Numbered from the stretch's first letter, positions 1 through 12,692 are shown. The stretch is 64,000 nt of DNA from Beaufortia kweichowensis (GCA_019155185.1 CM032795.1:10705795-10769794); one strand, 5' to 3'. Notes: generated by a model not told the origin, from the sequence alone. Numbers and translations are program-made.

Positions 1-190
1 GGTGGTTTAAATACCCATGTGAGTTTTTTTCTCAAAGTTTTTAATACATTTTTATATGTCTAAAGCATGATTTTTCATAAAAATAACTATGTTCTTTAAA
101 GAGCCATTTGTTGGGCATTATTGCTTCTGGTTTGTGAATTTTAATTTGCAGTATGTTGCCTCTCAGAAACGTATGTCACATCCGTATCAC
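1..190 (-). repeat. Dispersed repeat family A, copy 1 (cut by window edge)
   Basis: The first bases (ggtggtttaaatacccatgt) are the reverse complement of the end of a ~440-bp element at 23120-23562. Similarity continues through the blocks that contain the 'gttgcctctcagaaac' and 'gtcacatccgtat' motifs. The element lies in a cspg4 intron and is probably non-autonomous. Confidence 0.7.
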
Positions 191-423
191 ATATATACTT
201 CCTTTTTTTAAAATAGATAACTTGTGCATAGACTTAAATTTTTTTGATGCCTGAACTCTATTAAGAGGGGTTTAGTAACTACACTGAAAATGTAAATTTA
301 TTATTGTATTATTTATTACCTTAATTGCCCATTACGTTCATAGTAAACTAAATTATAATAATACTGTAAATGAATAATGTATTACTCTGCACTATGTTGT
401 GTATGGTGTAGAAAAAAGCTTAC

Positions 424-596
424 CATTTGTTGTGTGAAGGTCGAGATATCTGTTGTGGTCTTATTTGCTTCCACAGTGACCAACTTTCCAAATTTTGGAG
501 GATTAAACACAGTGAAATAAATGGTTCGGTTTGAGATGCTGTTATCGTCATTGGTTACTGCATGGAGAACCTCCTTTGAAATCACGGATAAGGAGC
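424..596 (-). CDS. cspg4: cspg4 coding exon 8 (last exon in window)
   Basis: This 173-nt exon runs from the phase-1 split Gly codon to phase 0. It encodes SLSVISKEVLHAVTNDDN and continues to FNPPKFGKLVTVEANKTT and FTQQM. The next exon lies beyond position 1. The donor is gtaagc. Confidence 0.9.
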
Positions 597-3500
597 CTAA
601 AAGGAAAAACATATGAATTACCTTGGCTGAAAGTCAGCTACTGAAAACTTCCAAAACAGCACCAATTGTTTGGTGCATATAAAGAAAACCACACTGTTTG
701 CTGCATAGTAGCTTAGATACTTTAAAATGGAAATGCATCAGATTTTTTATAGCAACTTTTACAGAAGTGTTTCTAAGTGTGAAAGTGTGGAGGAATAACA
801 ATAACCAGAAGTTGTATCTATAATTGTTTAAAAGAGAATAACTGCTGCCAAAAAGCAGGAAAAGCATTTCAGGATTCACTTTCAAAACACTTTTATATTA
901 GCCATAAGCTATAGTCAAAGAACTTCCCCTAAATGGGAGGGCCATGCTTTCTGATTAAAATATATTCATAGTTTTCTTACAAATTAAGCAAAACAGGAAG
1001 TGGCATTGAAGACCATTGTGCTCCTACACACAGACATCAAACAGTTTGTTTGATATAAAATTCTCTCATTATTTACTGACCCATATGCCATCCCAGATGG
1101 CATGTTTTCTTCAGAACAAATATAAAATTTACATAAAAATGACATCTTTTTATCTTATACGGGACTTAACACGTTCAAGCTCCAAAAAGCACATACATTC
1201 ATTATTAAAGTAATCCAAATGATTTCAGTGGATTAATAAATGTCTTATGAAGTAAATTTTCATGTTTAGGTGAACTATTCTTTTAAAGACGCAGAATCAA
1301 AAACAAGTACAAATTTTATTTCTTAGCGTTACCTTTGGCGATTGGAACTGCTGCAAATGATAACGTTAACATTTTACATTTACATTTAGGCATTTAGCTG
1401 ACGCTTTTATCCAAAGCGACTTACAAATATTAGGAGACAAATAAGTCTCCTAATATTTGAATAACGAATAACTGTGGTCTGTGACGACTGAAATTTGTCG
1501 TGCTAGATGCTACAAGTACTACTTCTGTATTTTCTCATGCTTCTACGCCAGTAAAGGCAGAAACCGAGGACAACACGAACACGACGCCATTAACAGGTGA
1601 TAAAATTATGCAGTAAAGATACTAGTTAAAATTGTATTATCTGGATTAAAACATCATTGGAAACATTTGGAATAATTCAAGTACACAACCAGAAGAAATT
1701 ATATAACACTGTGATATTTAAATGCAGTTAACAGGTCGGGACAAACTATTTCTTTCATTTTTGAGAAATATTTCAGATGATGCTGTGTCAGACACCTCAA
1801 TTTTGCTGCAGTCAGTTAATTCTAAAATTGAAAACAGATGCAGCTGTTCCTGAAGTTGTCTCAGACAAAGCAACGCCGGGTAACCATTTTTAGCTATTTA
1901 TATTCAATTTGGCATATGACTGACTGTTGCTAAATTAAGGAAATGACTGTAGCCTAATAACTTTAGGGACTTTTAGCTGTGATCTCTTTACATGCTTTCC
2001 ACTGAGCTATTTATAGCCTCACAGTTAAAGTAGTCTTGTTATTTCATGGATTGGTTGCACTAGGATTAAGAAATACTTTGGTGACATTTAGGGAAAGAAT
2101 AAGAAGTATTAGCAGGCTAGAAGTGGGTGGCGTCTTAGTTTGTTGACTTTATACTAAGCGGAAAGGAGCGGCCAATCTGGTGCACTAATTTGGCATGCGA
2201 GTCAGCCAAACCTCCAGATGCTAAACTAACTACTGAGAATAACAAGAAGTGTTATTGTACTTTTAACTTTATAAAACCAGACAGAAAGCCAAACATTTCC
2301 TTTTAGATTTCATGAAAAATCTTGTTCTTAAATGTTAAAAAATACAATATGGTTGATAGCATCTACAATTTGATATTTGAATTAAACAACCTATTTGCCT
2401 AAAGATATTAAATAAATAAAGTGTGTATAAAGACAGATTCATTTCTTAAGATCACGTTATGTATGTTTGCAGATGTTAATAAGTGTTACCTGGAAACACA
2501 TTGAGAGGTCCAGACTTCTCTAGTTTAAGAACCAGGGCACGAGCCATAACACTGAATATCTGCCTGGGAGCAAAGTTCACACCATCGTTTACTTGGAAGT
2601 TAAAGCCTCCTGCCATTGGACCTGAAAGCAGAAGAGTAAACATCACTCACGCCAGGAATTTAAAAAATTCTAAGTGCATTGGACCATGGAAAAAACAACG
2701 AAAACATGGTCACTTAAGTTCATGACTCATTATTTTTCATTAAATCTTTCAAAGATTTAATGTTAAAGATGAAACTTTTACTACAATTTACACATACTTG
2801 CTACAATTACGTCACAAATAACTAAACTAAATATATGTTAAGCACAAGTGTGCACAAATTTGAAAAAAGGTAATTGCATACAAAACATAATCTTGTAGCA
2901 TGTCCACACTGTGTGATAAATGTGTTGTGAGTCACTGTTACACTCTTGTACACAACTTCTCCTAAACAGGACAAGAGAAATCTGGTGCTGTGATTTCATA
3001 TAAAACACTGCCACCTAGTGGTAAGAGTTATCATCACAGAGACCTTGACATGATGTTTGCTTTTAGAACTTTAGAAAGCAGACATGACATCTCACCATGA
3101 TGCACAAAAAGCAGCTGCCTCTGATCAATGTGAGCTTGAGTAAAATTCATAATTGGTCTGTTAGGGGCGATCTTGAGAGCCAGGTGACCATTGCTGGGTT
3201 GGGTAATGATGTACTCCAGCTGATCAGAGGACGTATCCTCATCTTCAGCATTCAGATCCTGAGGGGTGATCTCTGTGGTTGAGTCAACCCACACCTGAGT
3301 AATCCATATCAGACAAATAATAAGATAATTTAATAAGATAAATAATAATCATTTGGTAAGGTTTATGGTTCATTTATTCAGCCTAATGATTCCCAACCAG
3401 CAGATTCTAAACTAACAGTATTAAACAAAAATTATGAAATTTTTTTGAAAAGGTCAATTATTAGTGAAACTTATTATCTGTAATTTAAGAGTGATTTGGC

Positions 3501-6500
3501 CTCTGAAACAACTATAACCCATTCTTTTGGAGCTCATTCACAACACTAAGACAAATGGAGATTTACCTTATAAGTCACTTTACCAAAAAAGACACATAAC
3601 ACAAATAACAAATCCATAAAATATTAAAACAGTACATAAACTTTTAGCCTACATATTTCCTCTGGATCTCCACAGAGATTTTGTACCTTAGAACCTCAGC
3701 TGAACTCAATATAGAAATTAGGTTTATATATAGTAATCTCACCCTGAGGACCTTGTTGGCAGTAATAACCGGAGACTCGTCGTTGACGGCTATGACCTGC
3801 ACATACATAGTCCATGGAGCACTGTGTTTTCTCAGCTCTGTATCATTTGCAGTCACAGTGAATTTGTCTTCTGAAGCTTCTGTGTTGTCATGGACATAAT
3901 ATATAAACTCCTGCTCCACCTGATTCAGTACCATGGAGGAAAAAAGAAGACAAAGTACCAAAGATGAAGATCTAAGATTAGTCTTTTCAACTCTGTTAGT
4001 GCCACCAAATAGAATTGCAAATATTATGACCCAATTGTCTACTGGTCAGACAACCAGACTGCCCTTGTTTACATTTTTTGGAAAGTCTGCCTACAAATGG
4101 CTGACTTTTTAGATGTTTTATTTTACATGAGAATAGAAGAAAGTACTTTAACATCGAATTGCACAACTTAAAAGAGACAACTTAAAAGAGCTGACTTCAA
4201 AAATTTTAGTTAAATTGTACTTGTAAAAATACCCAGAAATATTATTGCTAGGTTACTATACGAGCAGTACAGTACCTGCTTCCTCGTAAAGTAGGTTGTG
4301 GGCATCCCTGGGAAACGGGAATTCTCGATACGGCCGTGTAGGGGTCCCTCTGAGACATAGTACACAAAATTAAGGCCAGTGAAATGTGGGTTGGTGACTC
4401 TGATGATCTCTTCAGTGAGTGCTTTGGATGACCCTTCCTTTAGAGTGATATTAGACACCTCAATGGGTATGAGGCGGGGGATAATATCTACAGACACGAT
4501 GATGTCACTGACTTCTGCGACCCCATTGCTGGCCTCTAGAGTGAATGAATCATTCAGCTGGCCTGGTGCCACCTGTACATACTGAATGTTGCCAGCATTG
4601 ACATCCTGTTGGGAAAAAGTTACCAAATGGTCCTCCTCTGTTCCCTGGTATTGATCTGCACCCTCAATAAAATGCCGCAGATATCCATAAGATGGAGCAC
4701 CTTTCACGCTGAAGATTATTTCTGATGGAGAACTTGCTTCATGAGTGACCTGGAGAAAAAATATTTTTTTTTATAGCATTATTATGTATATAAGTCAATA
4801 TAACCCATAAATACTGTAAATAAAGAAAATAACGACTCAATATTGACATTTACCTTGAGTTTACTGCTCTCAATCTTGACTGGTTTTCCCTCCTCAACCA
4901 GAAAAATTTTATTGTGAAGGATGACCGGTGGCCTTTGATGACTTTCCAGGTACACCTTCACATAAATTTTCGCATCGAGCTTTAACCCTTTTGCTTCCAC
5001 TAGAAGAATAAAAAAGTCGGCCAGATTTTTGCTGTTGTCATGATGATAAGTCAAGTAGCCGTTCCTCAGGTCCCGCTGCGTAAAAAACTTAATCTGACTG
5101 TCATTTAAATACAGACGCCCATGTTTTGGAGCCTCTTGGATCCTGAATATAATTTCGTTGTCATTCCTGATATCAAGGTTTGTATCCACACTGAAGTTAG
5201 TTTGACTGAGAGTCTTGGCTTGGCCTTTCTGAACCAACAGGCCTGTGTTGTTGCCAACTTTTAAATAAGCATCCTGTGCACTCATATCCAACAGAGAGGA
5301 AACATAGTGTTTGCCATCTGACACAAAAAGGACAAAGCGACCAGAGTTCATCCCATGGTGGATAAACAACACTCGTTTTTGTTCCAAGTCTTCCTGGTGA
5401 AACTGGTACAGCCTGTGTGAAGTGTCATTTGCAAGAACCAAGTCTCCTATTGGGATACCACGCCTGGTGTAGACAAGCTGTCCGTCATCGAAGTCAGAGT
5501 CGGCATCATGGTAGCAGAGGTCATCAAGGGTGAGCAATCTCTGTCCATTTCTGACAACGTGAAAAACCTTATCTATGACCCGAATGGGTTTTTCATCATT
5601 TACCAACTGTATAGAAATGTTGAAGATGCCCTCCTCAGAGCCAATGTCATCTATCATACTACTTTTAGTAAGTGGACTTTTGGAGGCTATGAAGGTAAAA
5701 TTGTCAACATTTGTTTCACTGTCATCATGAACATACATAATACGCTCCTCCAGAATATCTTGATTGGTAAATGTAAGAATATTGTCAAACTGTTTGGTAG
5801 AGTTGGACAAGTTGATTCGTGTTAGCTTGCCATGGCGTGGAGCCTTTGTGACAGTGTAGTAAATTTCTTTAGTGCTAAGAGTTTCAGCAAACAATTCATC
5901 TTTGGTGATGAGTTTACTTTCACCTTCAAGAAGTGACAACCCATTGTTTTTCATGAAAATGCTGTTAACATCTGCTTCAATGTTGATTTTGAAAATGTGA
6001 CTAGTGGAGCGTGCATGCTTTGAGAATATCTGGAATACAAATTCATCACTGGTATCCTCATACGATCTATCCACTAGACTGTATTCTACCTTTAGATCTG
6101 CGATGTCCCTTTGAGAAAACGTGGAATTCTCATCCAACTTGTCATTAGTCATTACAAGTATTCCTCTTTTGGGTAAGGACAACAATCTGAAACGAAGCTC
6201 ATTCTCAGACAAAGCTACACCATGTGCTGTTGCATACAGATGCTCTGAGTCAATGACAGCACTTGTGATTTTGTCCAGTTCTATGGCTTCATTCTTCTCT
6301 AATGTGTAGTTTATCCACTTTACTCTAATGGGAAACACCAGTTCCTCAGTAGCTCTGGAAGCTACAGTGACTTTACACTTGAAGTGATCTGTGCGATTAC
6401 TTGTTTGAATGGACTGGTAAGTGTTAAGGTATCTTAAGCGCTCCTTCTCAAGAACTCTTTGAGAGAATGAACTGGTCATCTTCCACTCTCCGTTTGAGTG

Positions 6501-9500
6501 CAACCTCTGGAGCTCACCAAATTTTGGTGGCTCAATCACATCATAACGAATGTCAACAGCCTGCTTCACTGCATTGGTCCAGATTGCAAGTTGGTTGGTG
6601 CTTAACAGAAACATCTCTCCTTGAGTGACTTCCAGTCCAGTGTTATTAGAAATTTTATACTCCAGTCCCATTGCCATGATTCTAAGCACCACTGCGTTAC
6701 TCACTTTCTCTCCATCACTGACTCTTAGCACGATCCTGGAGTTCTTCACCCCTGTGTGTGCGTAATTTATTTTACCTTCTGTAAGGGCCGAGTGAGAAAA
6801 AGAGGTTACAGCTGTACCCAGATTGTCTTCATTTTCTAAATACCCTGCATCTGCATTAAGATTGCCTAACACAGAGTAAACAAGGTCTGTATAATTGCTG
6901 TCAATGTCTACAGCCTTCAGAACATCAGTAGTCAACTTCTTCCTAGAGTTCTCAAGAAGAATAAACAGATTCCCTTCTGGTAGACTCAATTCAGGGGCAT
7001 CGTTAGTTGGTGTAACAGTGATGTTATACCGGTACAACTTGTGTCCCTTTAGATACCCGGGAACCTCCTTTCTGCTACTGGAGAACACAGAGAACATGAA
7101 GAAGTCCTGTGGGTCTTCAGATCCTCCATGGATGTACATCACTCTGCCATGCCACAAATCCAGCATGCTGAACATGTGCTCCGCCTGATCCTGGTCCACG
7201 TCGAGCCTAAGCTGACCATGTACAGGCTGCTCTTCAATCCTAAAGATAATCTGAGACTGCCGGATACCAAGCTTCTTGAAATCAAGGTTAACTTTTATGT
7301 GCTTTGAATCCAATGATGCCCGACCACCTTCAGGGACAACAAGGTTCTTAAGATGTAGGAAATTATGTCCATACTTTTTAACAAGCCCTTTTGCCAGGGT
7401 GGAGACATCGGTGGGAGGTTGTTGTGTAACGATGTCAAAAGGACTCATGAGAAGAGTTGTTGGACTAACTGTGGTGCTTATGTCCAGCTCCTTTTCAGGT
7501 TCACAACCAACAGAAATGTCTTTAGTAACCACAGCATTGGGAAGACCCATTTTAACATGATTTATTTTAATGTTCCTAAAGCATCCTTTGAAGGAACCAC
7601 CTTTAACACGTTTTCCTGCCACTGAAGAAAGGCCGACCTTTCTGACCTCAGAACGTGCGCTGTCATCGATTCCCCCGAGGAAAAGCAAACCTTTCAGATG
7701 AAAGGTTTTTGATCTAGAGCTAATGCTGGACCTTACAGTCTCTCCATCTACTGTGAGTTGGAGGCTTTTAAGAGTGAAATAGAGCTTGACATCATGCCAT
7801 TTATTGTCATTGATGAACGTGAGAGAACGTAGTTCTGTTTTAGTTCCCTCTTTACCAACCACAGCAACAAGCAGACCTTTCTGGATCTCCATGGCGATGA
7901 AATCTCCCTGTCGTGCAGAATTGTACATAACAATCCCCTCTTCGGCTGATGTGTGGACTGAGCTTTCAAGAACCCACTCGTGTTGTGCCGACCATGGAGG
8001 AAGGGATATGTAAGCTCTAGAGCTGAAAAAACTAATTGGATCATCCTCATTTGCAAAAAACTGGGGGCTGCATCCAAGAGAAACTTCATAGACATTTTTA
8101 AATCCAGAGTAGGGCCTTAGTGAGGAAAGAAGGTTGTGCTGATTAAATATTACTTCATCAAGGCAACCACGGAAGCCATTGAGATCACTGGCGAGGTAGG
8201 GCTGATCCAAACCTCCTGTACCACCCACAAACAGACCAATGTTGATGTGCAGCTGCAGCTCTGCACCTGACATTCGTAGGCTGCTCTGGGAGTGATTGTC
8301 CACAGTCAGTGTGACATTGTGGTACTCGTGGAGAAGCTCTGCCGTGTGCCAGGCCAGATCATTCAGCGGAGTTCCACTTTCTGAAAGAAGGACCTGCTCT
8401 CCAGAGCCCAGGTTTAACCGTACCTGTGAATGACAGGAACAAAGTGTAAAAAAATGTCCTTATAATTCTATATATTATTTCTAAATAGGATTAAATCTAT
8501 CCAACCATAAGACAAAGAAAAATAATGAATTTCTGCAATTATATAGATAGAAAGATTTATTTACAAATTTGGTACACAATCAAAAGCTACAAATAAATAC
8601 AATTAAATATACCCTTACGCTTTTGAACTATTGAAACAAACGCAAGACTAATGTTGCATAATGTTCAGCACACAATACATTATATTGTAAATGGTATAAC
8701 ATAACATTGTTTCTTATGATATTACCTGTAAAAGATTTATATATCTATTTGTCTAGTTATCCGAGATGAAAACAGTTGCATCACTTAGTATTGTATACTA
8801 AGTATACTCTGAACTTGGCAATGTCACTGTCTTTACATGTGACAACAAAAGGAAACTTGTCAAGGCTTGCAGAATATTTGTAGTTATTTCCGAAAATTTA
8901 ACTGGCACTTACAATCTGTACAGGAAAAGAGTTTTAGCCAAAAGGCAGCAAATAAAGCACAAATGAAGCAATAGTTCACCCAAAATGTTAATTTACCAAT
9001 CCTCAGGCCATCCAAGATATAGGTGACATTGTTTCTTTAGTAGAGTTGTTGTAGCCCAGAGTTAATGGATAAAAAAGATAGATAAAAACACTAAAATCCA
9101 CTTCAGAGATTCAAAAGTAAAGGAAAGTTGATTTAATCTGCTCTAGCACATCCTCCATTCATTTATCCGCTTCTCTCACATGTCATCTTAGCTTACATTC
9201 TTTAGCCACTAAGTCAGTGCAATCATAGGGTTTGTAATGTAAACCTTAACAGGAGGTCCCAAGGCAGGAGAGTCTGTGGTGAAGTCACAGAATCACAAGT
9301 AGCAATTCAGCTGAAGAGGATAGGAATATATATATTTTTGTAATTGTGTTGTTTCACTGAAAGGCTTTATAACTCCAGTTGTGTGGGGTCACTGCAGAGT
9401 TTAAGTCCAACCCTTATCAAATACACCTACCTATAATTTTCAGGTAGTCCTAGATACCTTGATTATCTTGTTCAAGTGTGTCAGTCTTGATTAAACCCTT

Positions 9501-10248
9501 TTAAAAAAAATATTATGATCCTTAAACTTGTGCAACTTTAAGCAACACATGTTCACTTAAGAGCTATTTATATTTTTAACCTATTTTTTTTAATTGACAT
9601 GTTTCTGCATGTAGTTTTGTTGTGATAGCCTACAGGCATTTCTGAGGGTTAGTGCTTTGAAGTATAGCAAAACAGTCTGTGACTTACCTGCAGTCTGCCT
9701 GCATTCATCTCCAGCAGGAGGTAATCAGTCTGCCCTGCAGCCAGGAAAAGCAGGCCGCTCTGGCTGGAGGTGCGAAAGCGGATGTGTAGTGTGTTACGGC
9801 CAGACGACTCTGTCCCTTTTAACTGCACAAATCCATCACCATAGAATGAAGCTGCAAAAAGAATTTTACCCATGAATGCTACATGTGTTAACTCATATTA
9901 TGCACACTGATACTTTTATTTCAATAACAAACAGGCAATTCTAGTGTTATGGATACAAGCTTTTCTGTCAATACTTAAAATTCATTTCGAAATTCTCTGA
10001 GAATATATTTATTACCAACATATTGAATCATGCGCTTATTTTTCCTAAACCCTAAATTAATAGAGTCCAGACATCAGAAAAATATCAGTCTATGTACATG
10101 TTTTCTATGTAACATGAGGGAAATAAACATGCGTTATGGATGTGACTTTTTTCATGTTTTTGAGAGGCCTAACCCTTTGTAGGATTTTTATTAATTAAAA
10201 TGCACAAACCAGAAACAATAATACCCAACAAATGAAGAAGGAATGACT

Positions 10249-10285
<37 letters not shown>

Positions 10286-12014
10286 CATACATACATACAT
10301 ATACATATATATATATATATTAGTTAATCTTTATGTGCACATTATGCACATGAGAAAAATCAACTGTTATAGATGTGACAATTCTGAAAAAAGCTTAAAA
10401 AAAAACTTGAAGAGAGACCCCGGTTTTGACATCTGAGCTATTGTGAAAACTTTTGCATTGAATTGCCCAAATGTTATTTTTGACAGCAATTATAATTATG
10501 AAACTATAGAGCAATTGTGGAGAAAATCTTTCTGCTAAATAAATTAAATAAATGTCATTTTTAATGAAACTACGTTTATCTGTTTGATTAGATAAAACTC
10601 ATGTGGACACTGAACAGACACACATATTTGTTATGTAGAAATATTTTCACACAGCCTGGCCATAGTAAATAAAACAGAAACACTCCACTTCATAGGACAG
10701 GCCTGATGGCGCCAGGGAAGCGCGGTGATATCCATGTACTTGTGCTGGCATGCTTTGCCCTGACAGCACCCTGTTCTCAACATAAAAGACTCTGACACGG
10801 CCACATTGTCTTAGCCATGCTGTCCATAGATGGAGGCTTGGACGCAGCTGTTTTTCAAGCCAGCTCCTCCATGTCACCCTTTAATCTACGCTAATGTGTT
10901 GTGCACTCTCATTTGCTCTTCTCTACAAGTGTTACCATTACATTTGAACTGTTAATTAATGGTTAACACGAAACTTTTGTGAGATTCCACACACCTTTTT
11001 AAAATTCTTTCGGGTATCACTAGTGGTACAGGGAGAGCTCATCTTCCTCCAATTTATTAAAATCTCCTCTTTTAATGAATGTTTCTTAGTTTTCATGTCT
11101 TTGGTTCATAATGCCCACAAAACCATGTGGCTATTAAAATTGTGGATAAAACTAACCGGAAAAGATTTCCCTGTGAAATCATGAATACTTATGACAGATT
11201 ACTTTACTGATGCTAAGTTGAAGACCAGTATTATTGCCAACAGCGTATTACATTTATATCTACAGAAATAATAAACATTGTTAAATGAGATAAAAAGATG
11301 CATCTTAACTGAACAAACATTAGACCAAGAAGAATTTTGGTCAAACTAGAACTGACAGAGAGGACAAAGACAGAAACACAGTGCTATCTTTAGTCTATTA
11401 TCACCACACAACAAGATTCAGCAACTGACATCCAGGAGATTTTATAAGTCTGGACACTTCACTCCACAGAATAAGACCACAGAAGACATCTGCATTCTTC
11501 ACAGGACACAAAATCCTGAGAATCCAGTGAAGCTGACATTATGCAGCACATCAACCAGCAAATCATGCAACTACCTAAATATGTATAAACATATTTGCAT
11601 ATGACAGTCATGTTACAATTTCCATAATATTCTTGTGATTACATGAATATATTCTTGCAATCAGCTTCCCATGACTGTTTAAATAATATTCGGTTAATTT
11701 TGTTAAATACTTTAGACCACTACCACTTATTAACACTTACAATGCACTGATATATTGGATTACTGGTTTTAGGGGCGCATTGACAATGACCATAAACTTA
11801 TCGGCACTGCTGTCCTTTGATGTACAAAAACAACGAAACGTGATAAACACATCCGCTTTCCTTTACCGAAACCTGCAAATGAAACATTTAAACCTGGATT
11901 GTGTCATTCTTTACATGCCTTTCATTTGCCACACTTGAACGATCAAGAAAACTTACCCCCTTGAGCGAGTCCGACAAAGAGCAAAAGTAATCCGTTTAAA
12001 AGAGTCGTCCTCAT
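424..12014 (-). CDS. cspg4: Chondroitin sulfate proteoglycan 4 (NG2), 5' part, 8 exons, 3' end outside window
   Basis: This gene encodes a single-pass transmembrane proteoglycan of pericytes, glial precursors and other progenitors, which binds matrix and growth factors. Eight exons join in consistent phase: 12014-11957, 9851-9688, 8423-4854, 4749-4276, 3919-3743, 3294-3096, 2621-2490 and 596-424. The product starts with a hydrophobic signal peptide (MRTTLLNGLLLLFVGLAQG). Two laminin-G-like domains follow (about residues 20-192 and 193-382, with LFVGGTGGLDQPYL, GFRGCLDEV, GLLFLGGID and GSFKGCFRN). After these come serial CSPG repeats with the F-T-Q-x-D-L...Y-x-H-x-x-S signature, for example FTQRDLRNGYLTYHHD and FTNQDILEERIMYVHDDS. 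About 1,649 residues are present. Vertebrate CSPG4 is about 2,300, so the last repeats, membrane segment and cytoplasmic tail are missing because the window ends. All donors are GT and all acceptors AG, and I see no disabling change. The fit to CSPG4 is better than to other CSPG-repeat proteins because of the N-terminal LamG pair. Confidence 0.93.
1013..1275 (+). repeat. Degenerate dispersed repeat family D, copy 1
   Basis: The stretch contains the tract 'ccatatgccatcccagat' followed by 'cttcagaacaaatataaa', a pattern I know from abundant teleost miniature elements. Related tracts occur at 41033-41180 and 8965-9125. It lies in cspg4 intron 7 and has no coding potential. Confidence 0.5.
1370..1435 (-). 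repeat. SINE 3'-tail fragment (tRNA-derived fish SINE)
   Basis: The segment 'gacgcttttatccaaagcga' with a leading (cattta) run is the reverse complement of the tail shared by many fish tRNA-derived SINEs. Longer copies with the tRNA-like head still visible are at 43955-44090 and 53125-53300. Only the tail is recognisable here. Confidence 0.6.
2490..2621 (-). CDS. cspg4: cspg4 coding exon 7
   Basis: This 132-nt exon in phase 1-1 encodes PMAGGFNFQVNDGVNFAPRQ, continues through IFSVMARALVLKLEKSG, and ends NVFP plus a split Gly codon. The phase matches both neighbouring exons. Confidence 0.88.
3096..3294 (-). CDS. cspg4: cspg4 coding exon 6
   Basis: The exon has 66 codons plus one base, starting VWVDSTTEITPQDLNAEDED and ending LLFVHH followed by a split Gly codon. 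It contains YIITQPSNGHLALK and FTQAHIDQRQLLFVHHG, a canonical repeat end. Confidence 0.92.
3743..3919 (-). CDS. cspg4: cspg4 coding exon 5
   Basis: The exon has 59 codons in phase 0-0, starting VEQEFIYYVHDNTEASEDKF and ending NKVLR. It includes the V-N-D-x-x-P linker typical of consecutive CSPG repeats (AVNDESPVI). Confidence 0.92.
4276..4749 (-). CDS. cspg4: cspg4 coding exon 4 (CSPG repeats)
   Basis: The exon has 158 codons in phase 0-0, starting VTHEASSPSEIIFSVKGAPS and ending at TTYFTRKQ. It carries the repeat signature FSQQDVNAGNIQYVQV. The acceptor is ctccag and the donor gtactg. Confidence 0.93.
4854..8423 (-). CDS. cspg4: cspg4 giant coding exon 3 (LamG1 end, LamG2, most CSPG repeats)
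   Basis: This is one uninterrupted 3,570-nt exon of 1,190 codons (residues 75-1264). It completes LamG1, contains all of LamG2 ending near SVGCEP, then a threonine/serine-rich linker and many CSPG repeats. A very large third exon is typical of this gene in vertebrates. The reading frame is open upstream of the first in-exon ATG; codons from VRLNLGSGEQVLL onward belong to the exon. Several N-x-S/T sequons are present. The donor is gtaaat. Confidence 0.95.
8424..9687 (-). other. cspg4: cspg4 intron 2
   Basis: The intron is noncoding. The part around 8965-9125 (tagttcacccaaaatgttaa, then ccatccaagat) looks like a degenerate family D miniature element. Nothing else is recognisable. Confidence 0.75.
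9688..9851 (-). CDS. cspg4: cspg4 coding exon 2 (start of LamG1)
   Basis: The exon encodes ASFYGDGFVQLK and continues to LLFLAAGQTDYLLLEMNAG, the beginning of the first laminin-G domain. The acceptor is ttttgcag and the donor gtaagt. It ends in phase 0 at residue 74. Confidence 0.92.
9990..10440 (+). repeat. Dispersed repeat family A, copy 2
   Basis: The order of motifs matches the copy at 23120-23562: 'gagtccagacatcagaaaaa', then 'tgtaggattt', 'caataatacccaacaaatga', 'atgtgacaattctgaaaa', and a closing 'gagagacc'. A dinucleotide run (10255-10320) has expanded inside it. There is no ORF, so it is a non-autonomous element. Confidence 0.75.
10254..10320. repeat. (AT)n / (ATAC)n microsatellite
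   Basis: A pure AT run passes into ATAC tetramers and back to AT, inside a family A element. Confidence 0.95.
11957..12014 (-). CDS. cspg4: cspg4 coding exon 1 (signal peptide)
   Basis: This exon encodes MRTTLLNGLLLLFVGLAQG plus the first base of the next codon. The run of Leu, Val and Phe after an Arg is a normal secretion signal. The donor is gtaagt. The exon has no other in-frame ATG. Confidence 0.88.
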
Positions 12015-12200
12015 TTTAACACGAGTGCAATGTGTTTATGCCACATGAAATGCCGAAAAGTTGTGTTTTACATTCATTATGTTAAGAAGTTTAACGCGGT
12101 ACGTCCTTTAAATCTTTTCACAAACTACACGAGCAGCGAGCAGTAGAGTCCAGGACAGAGAAACTCCGCCTTCTCAAGCTTCCAGCCCCCACCCAACTCC
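12015..12200 (-). promoter_or_regulatory. cspg4: Probable cspg4 5' leader / proximal promoter
   Basis: This is the sequence directly upstream of the cspg4 ATG. It is less AT-rich than its surroundings and ends in a pyrimidine/C-rich block (ccagcccccacccaactcct on the plus strand) resembling Sp/KLF-type sites. I see no clear TATA box. It is assigned by position only. Confidence 0.35.
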
Positions 12201-12580
12201 TCTCTGCCTGCAAACATTTGAACACGCATAAGGGCAGACCCAGTGTCACACAGGTGCAATTAAACAGCACTTTTTGTGTTAGAATTATTATGTATTTTAA
12301 TCACTGCAGGCAACTTTTGAGTTCAGCTTTGCGTGAGATTTCCCGTCATTTCCCAGTGGACAAAAATTTCCCAATCTACATATGTGCATTGCTGTACGTC
12401 TGTCTTTTTTCGTCTGCGTTAGTAAGTAATGTATCTTTCACCTGTGGATATTACTGTTAGTCGTATAACATTTTTATCGTAAAACTGCTAACAAATATTA
12501 AATATTTTACTTACATTTCGTTGCTCTCTCACCACCTGAAGCGTCGCGCTTGAGCTCACACTAGGCTTCTATGAACAGCT

Positions 12581-12692
12581 GCGCAGACTGATCGGCGTAA
12601 TACTGTACTTCAAAGTACCGCGAGAAGGTTTTGAATGTATGCTTTAGACATGCTCTCGCGATACTGGATGTCATAGGCCGATCGGTCTGCGC
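12581..12692. repeat. CG-rich imperfect inverted repeat
   Basis: The left arm begins gcgcagactgatcggc and the right arm ends gccgatcggtctgcgc, its near-perfect reverse complement. Pairing resumes at the inner ends (ccgcgagaa against ctctcgcg) around a ~25-nt loop. It could be a short MITE or a palindromic regulatory element. Confidence 0.75.

Larger units (their letters stand above)
597..2489 (-). other. cspg4: cspg4 intron 7
   Basis: This intron is AT-rich and noncoding. Apart from the repeat fragments listed separately near 1.0-1.4 kb, I see no gene, RNA or conserved structure in it. The stretch 1480-2460 shows nothing recognisable. Confidence 0.85.
9852..11956 (-). other. cspg4: cspg4 intron 1
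   Basis: This is the first intron, 2.1 kb. It holds a family A repeat copy with an internal (AT)n/(ATAC)n microsatellite, described separately. The remainder, 10450-11956, has no feature I can support. Confidence 0.8.

Noticed and set aside
5508..8013. Several plus-strand ORFs of 62-105 codons opposite cspg4 exon 3
   Set aside because: They are shadows of the long cspg4 reading frame, not independent genes.
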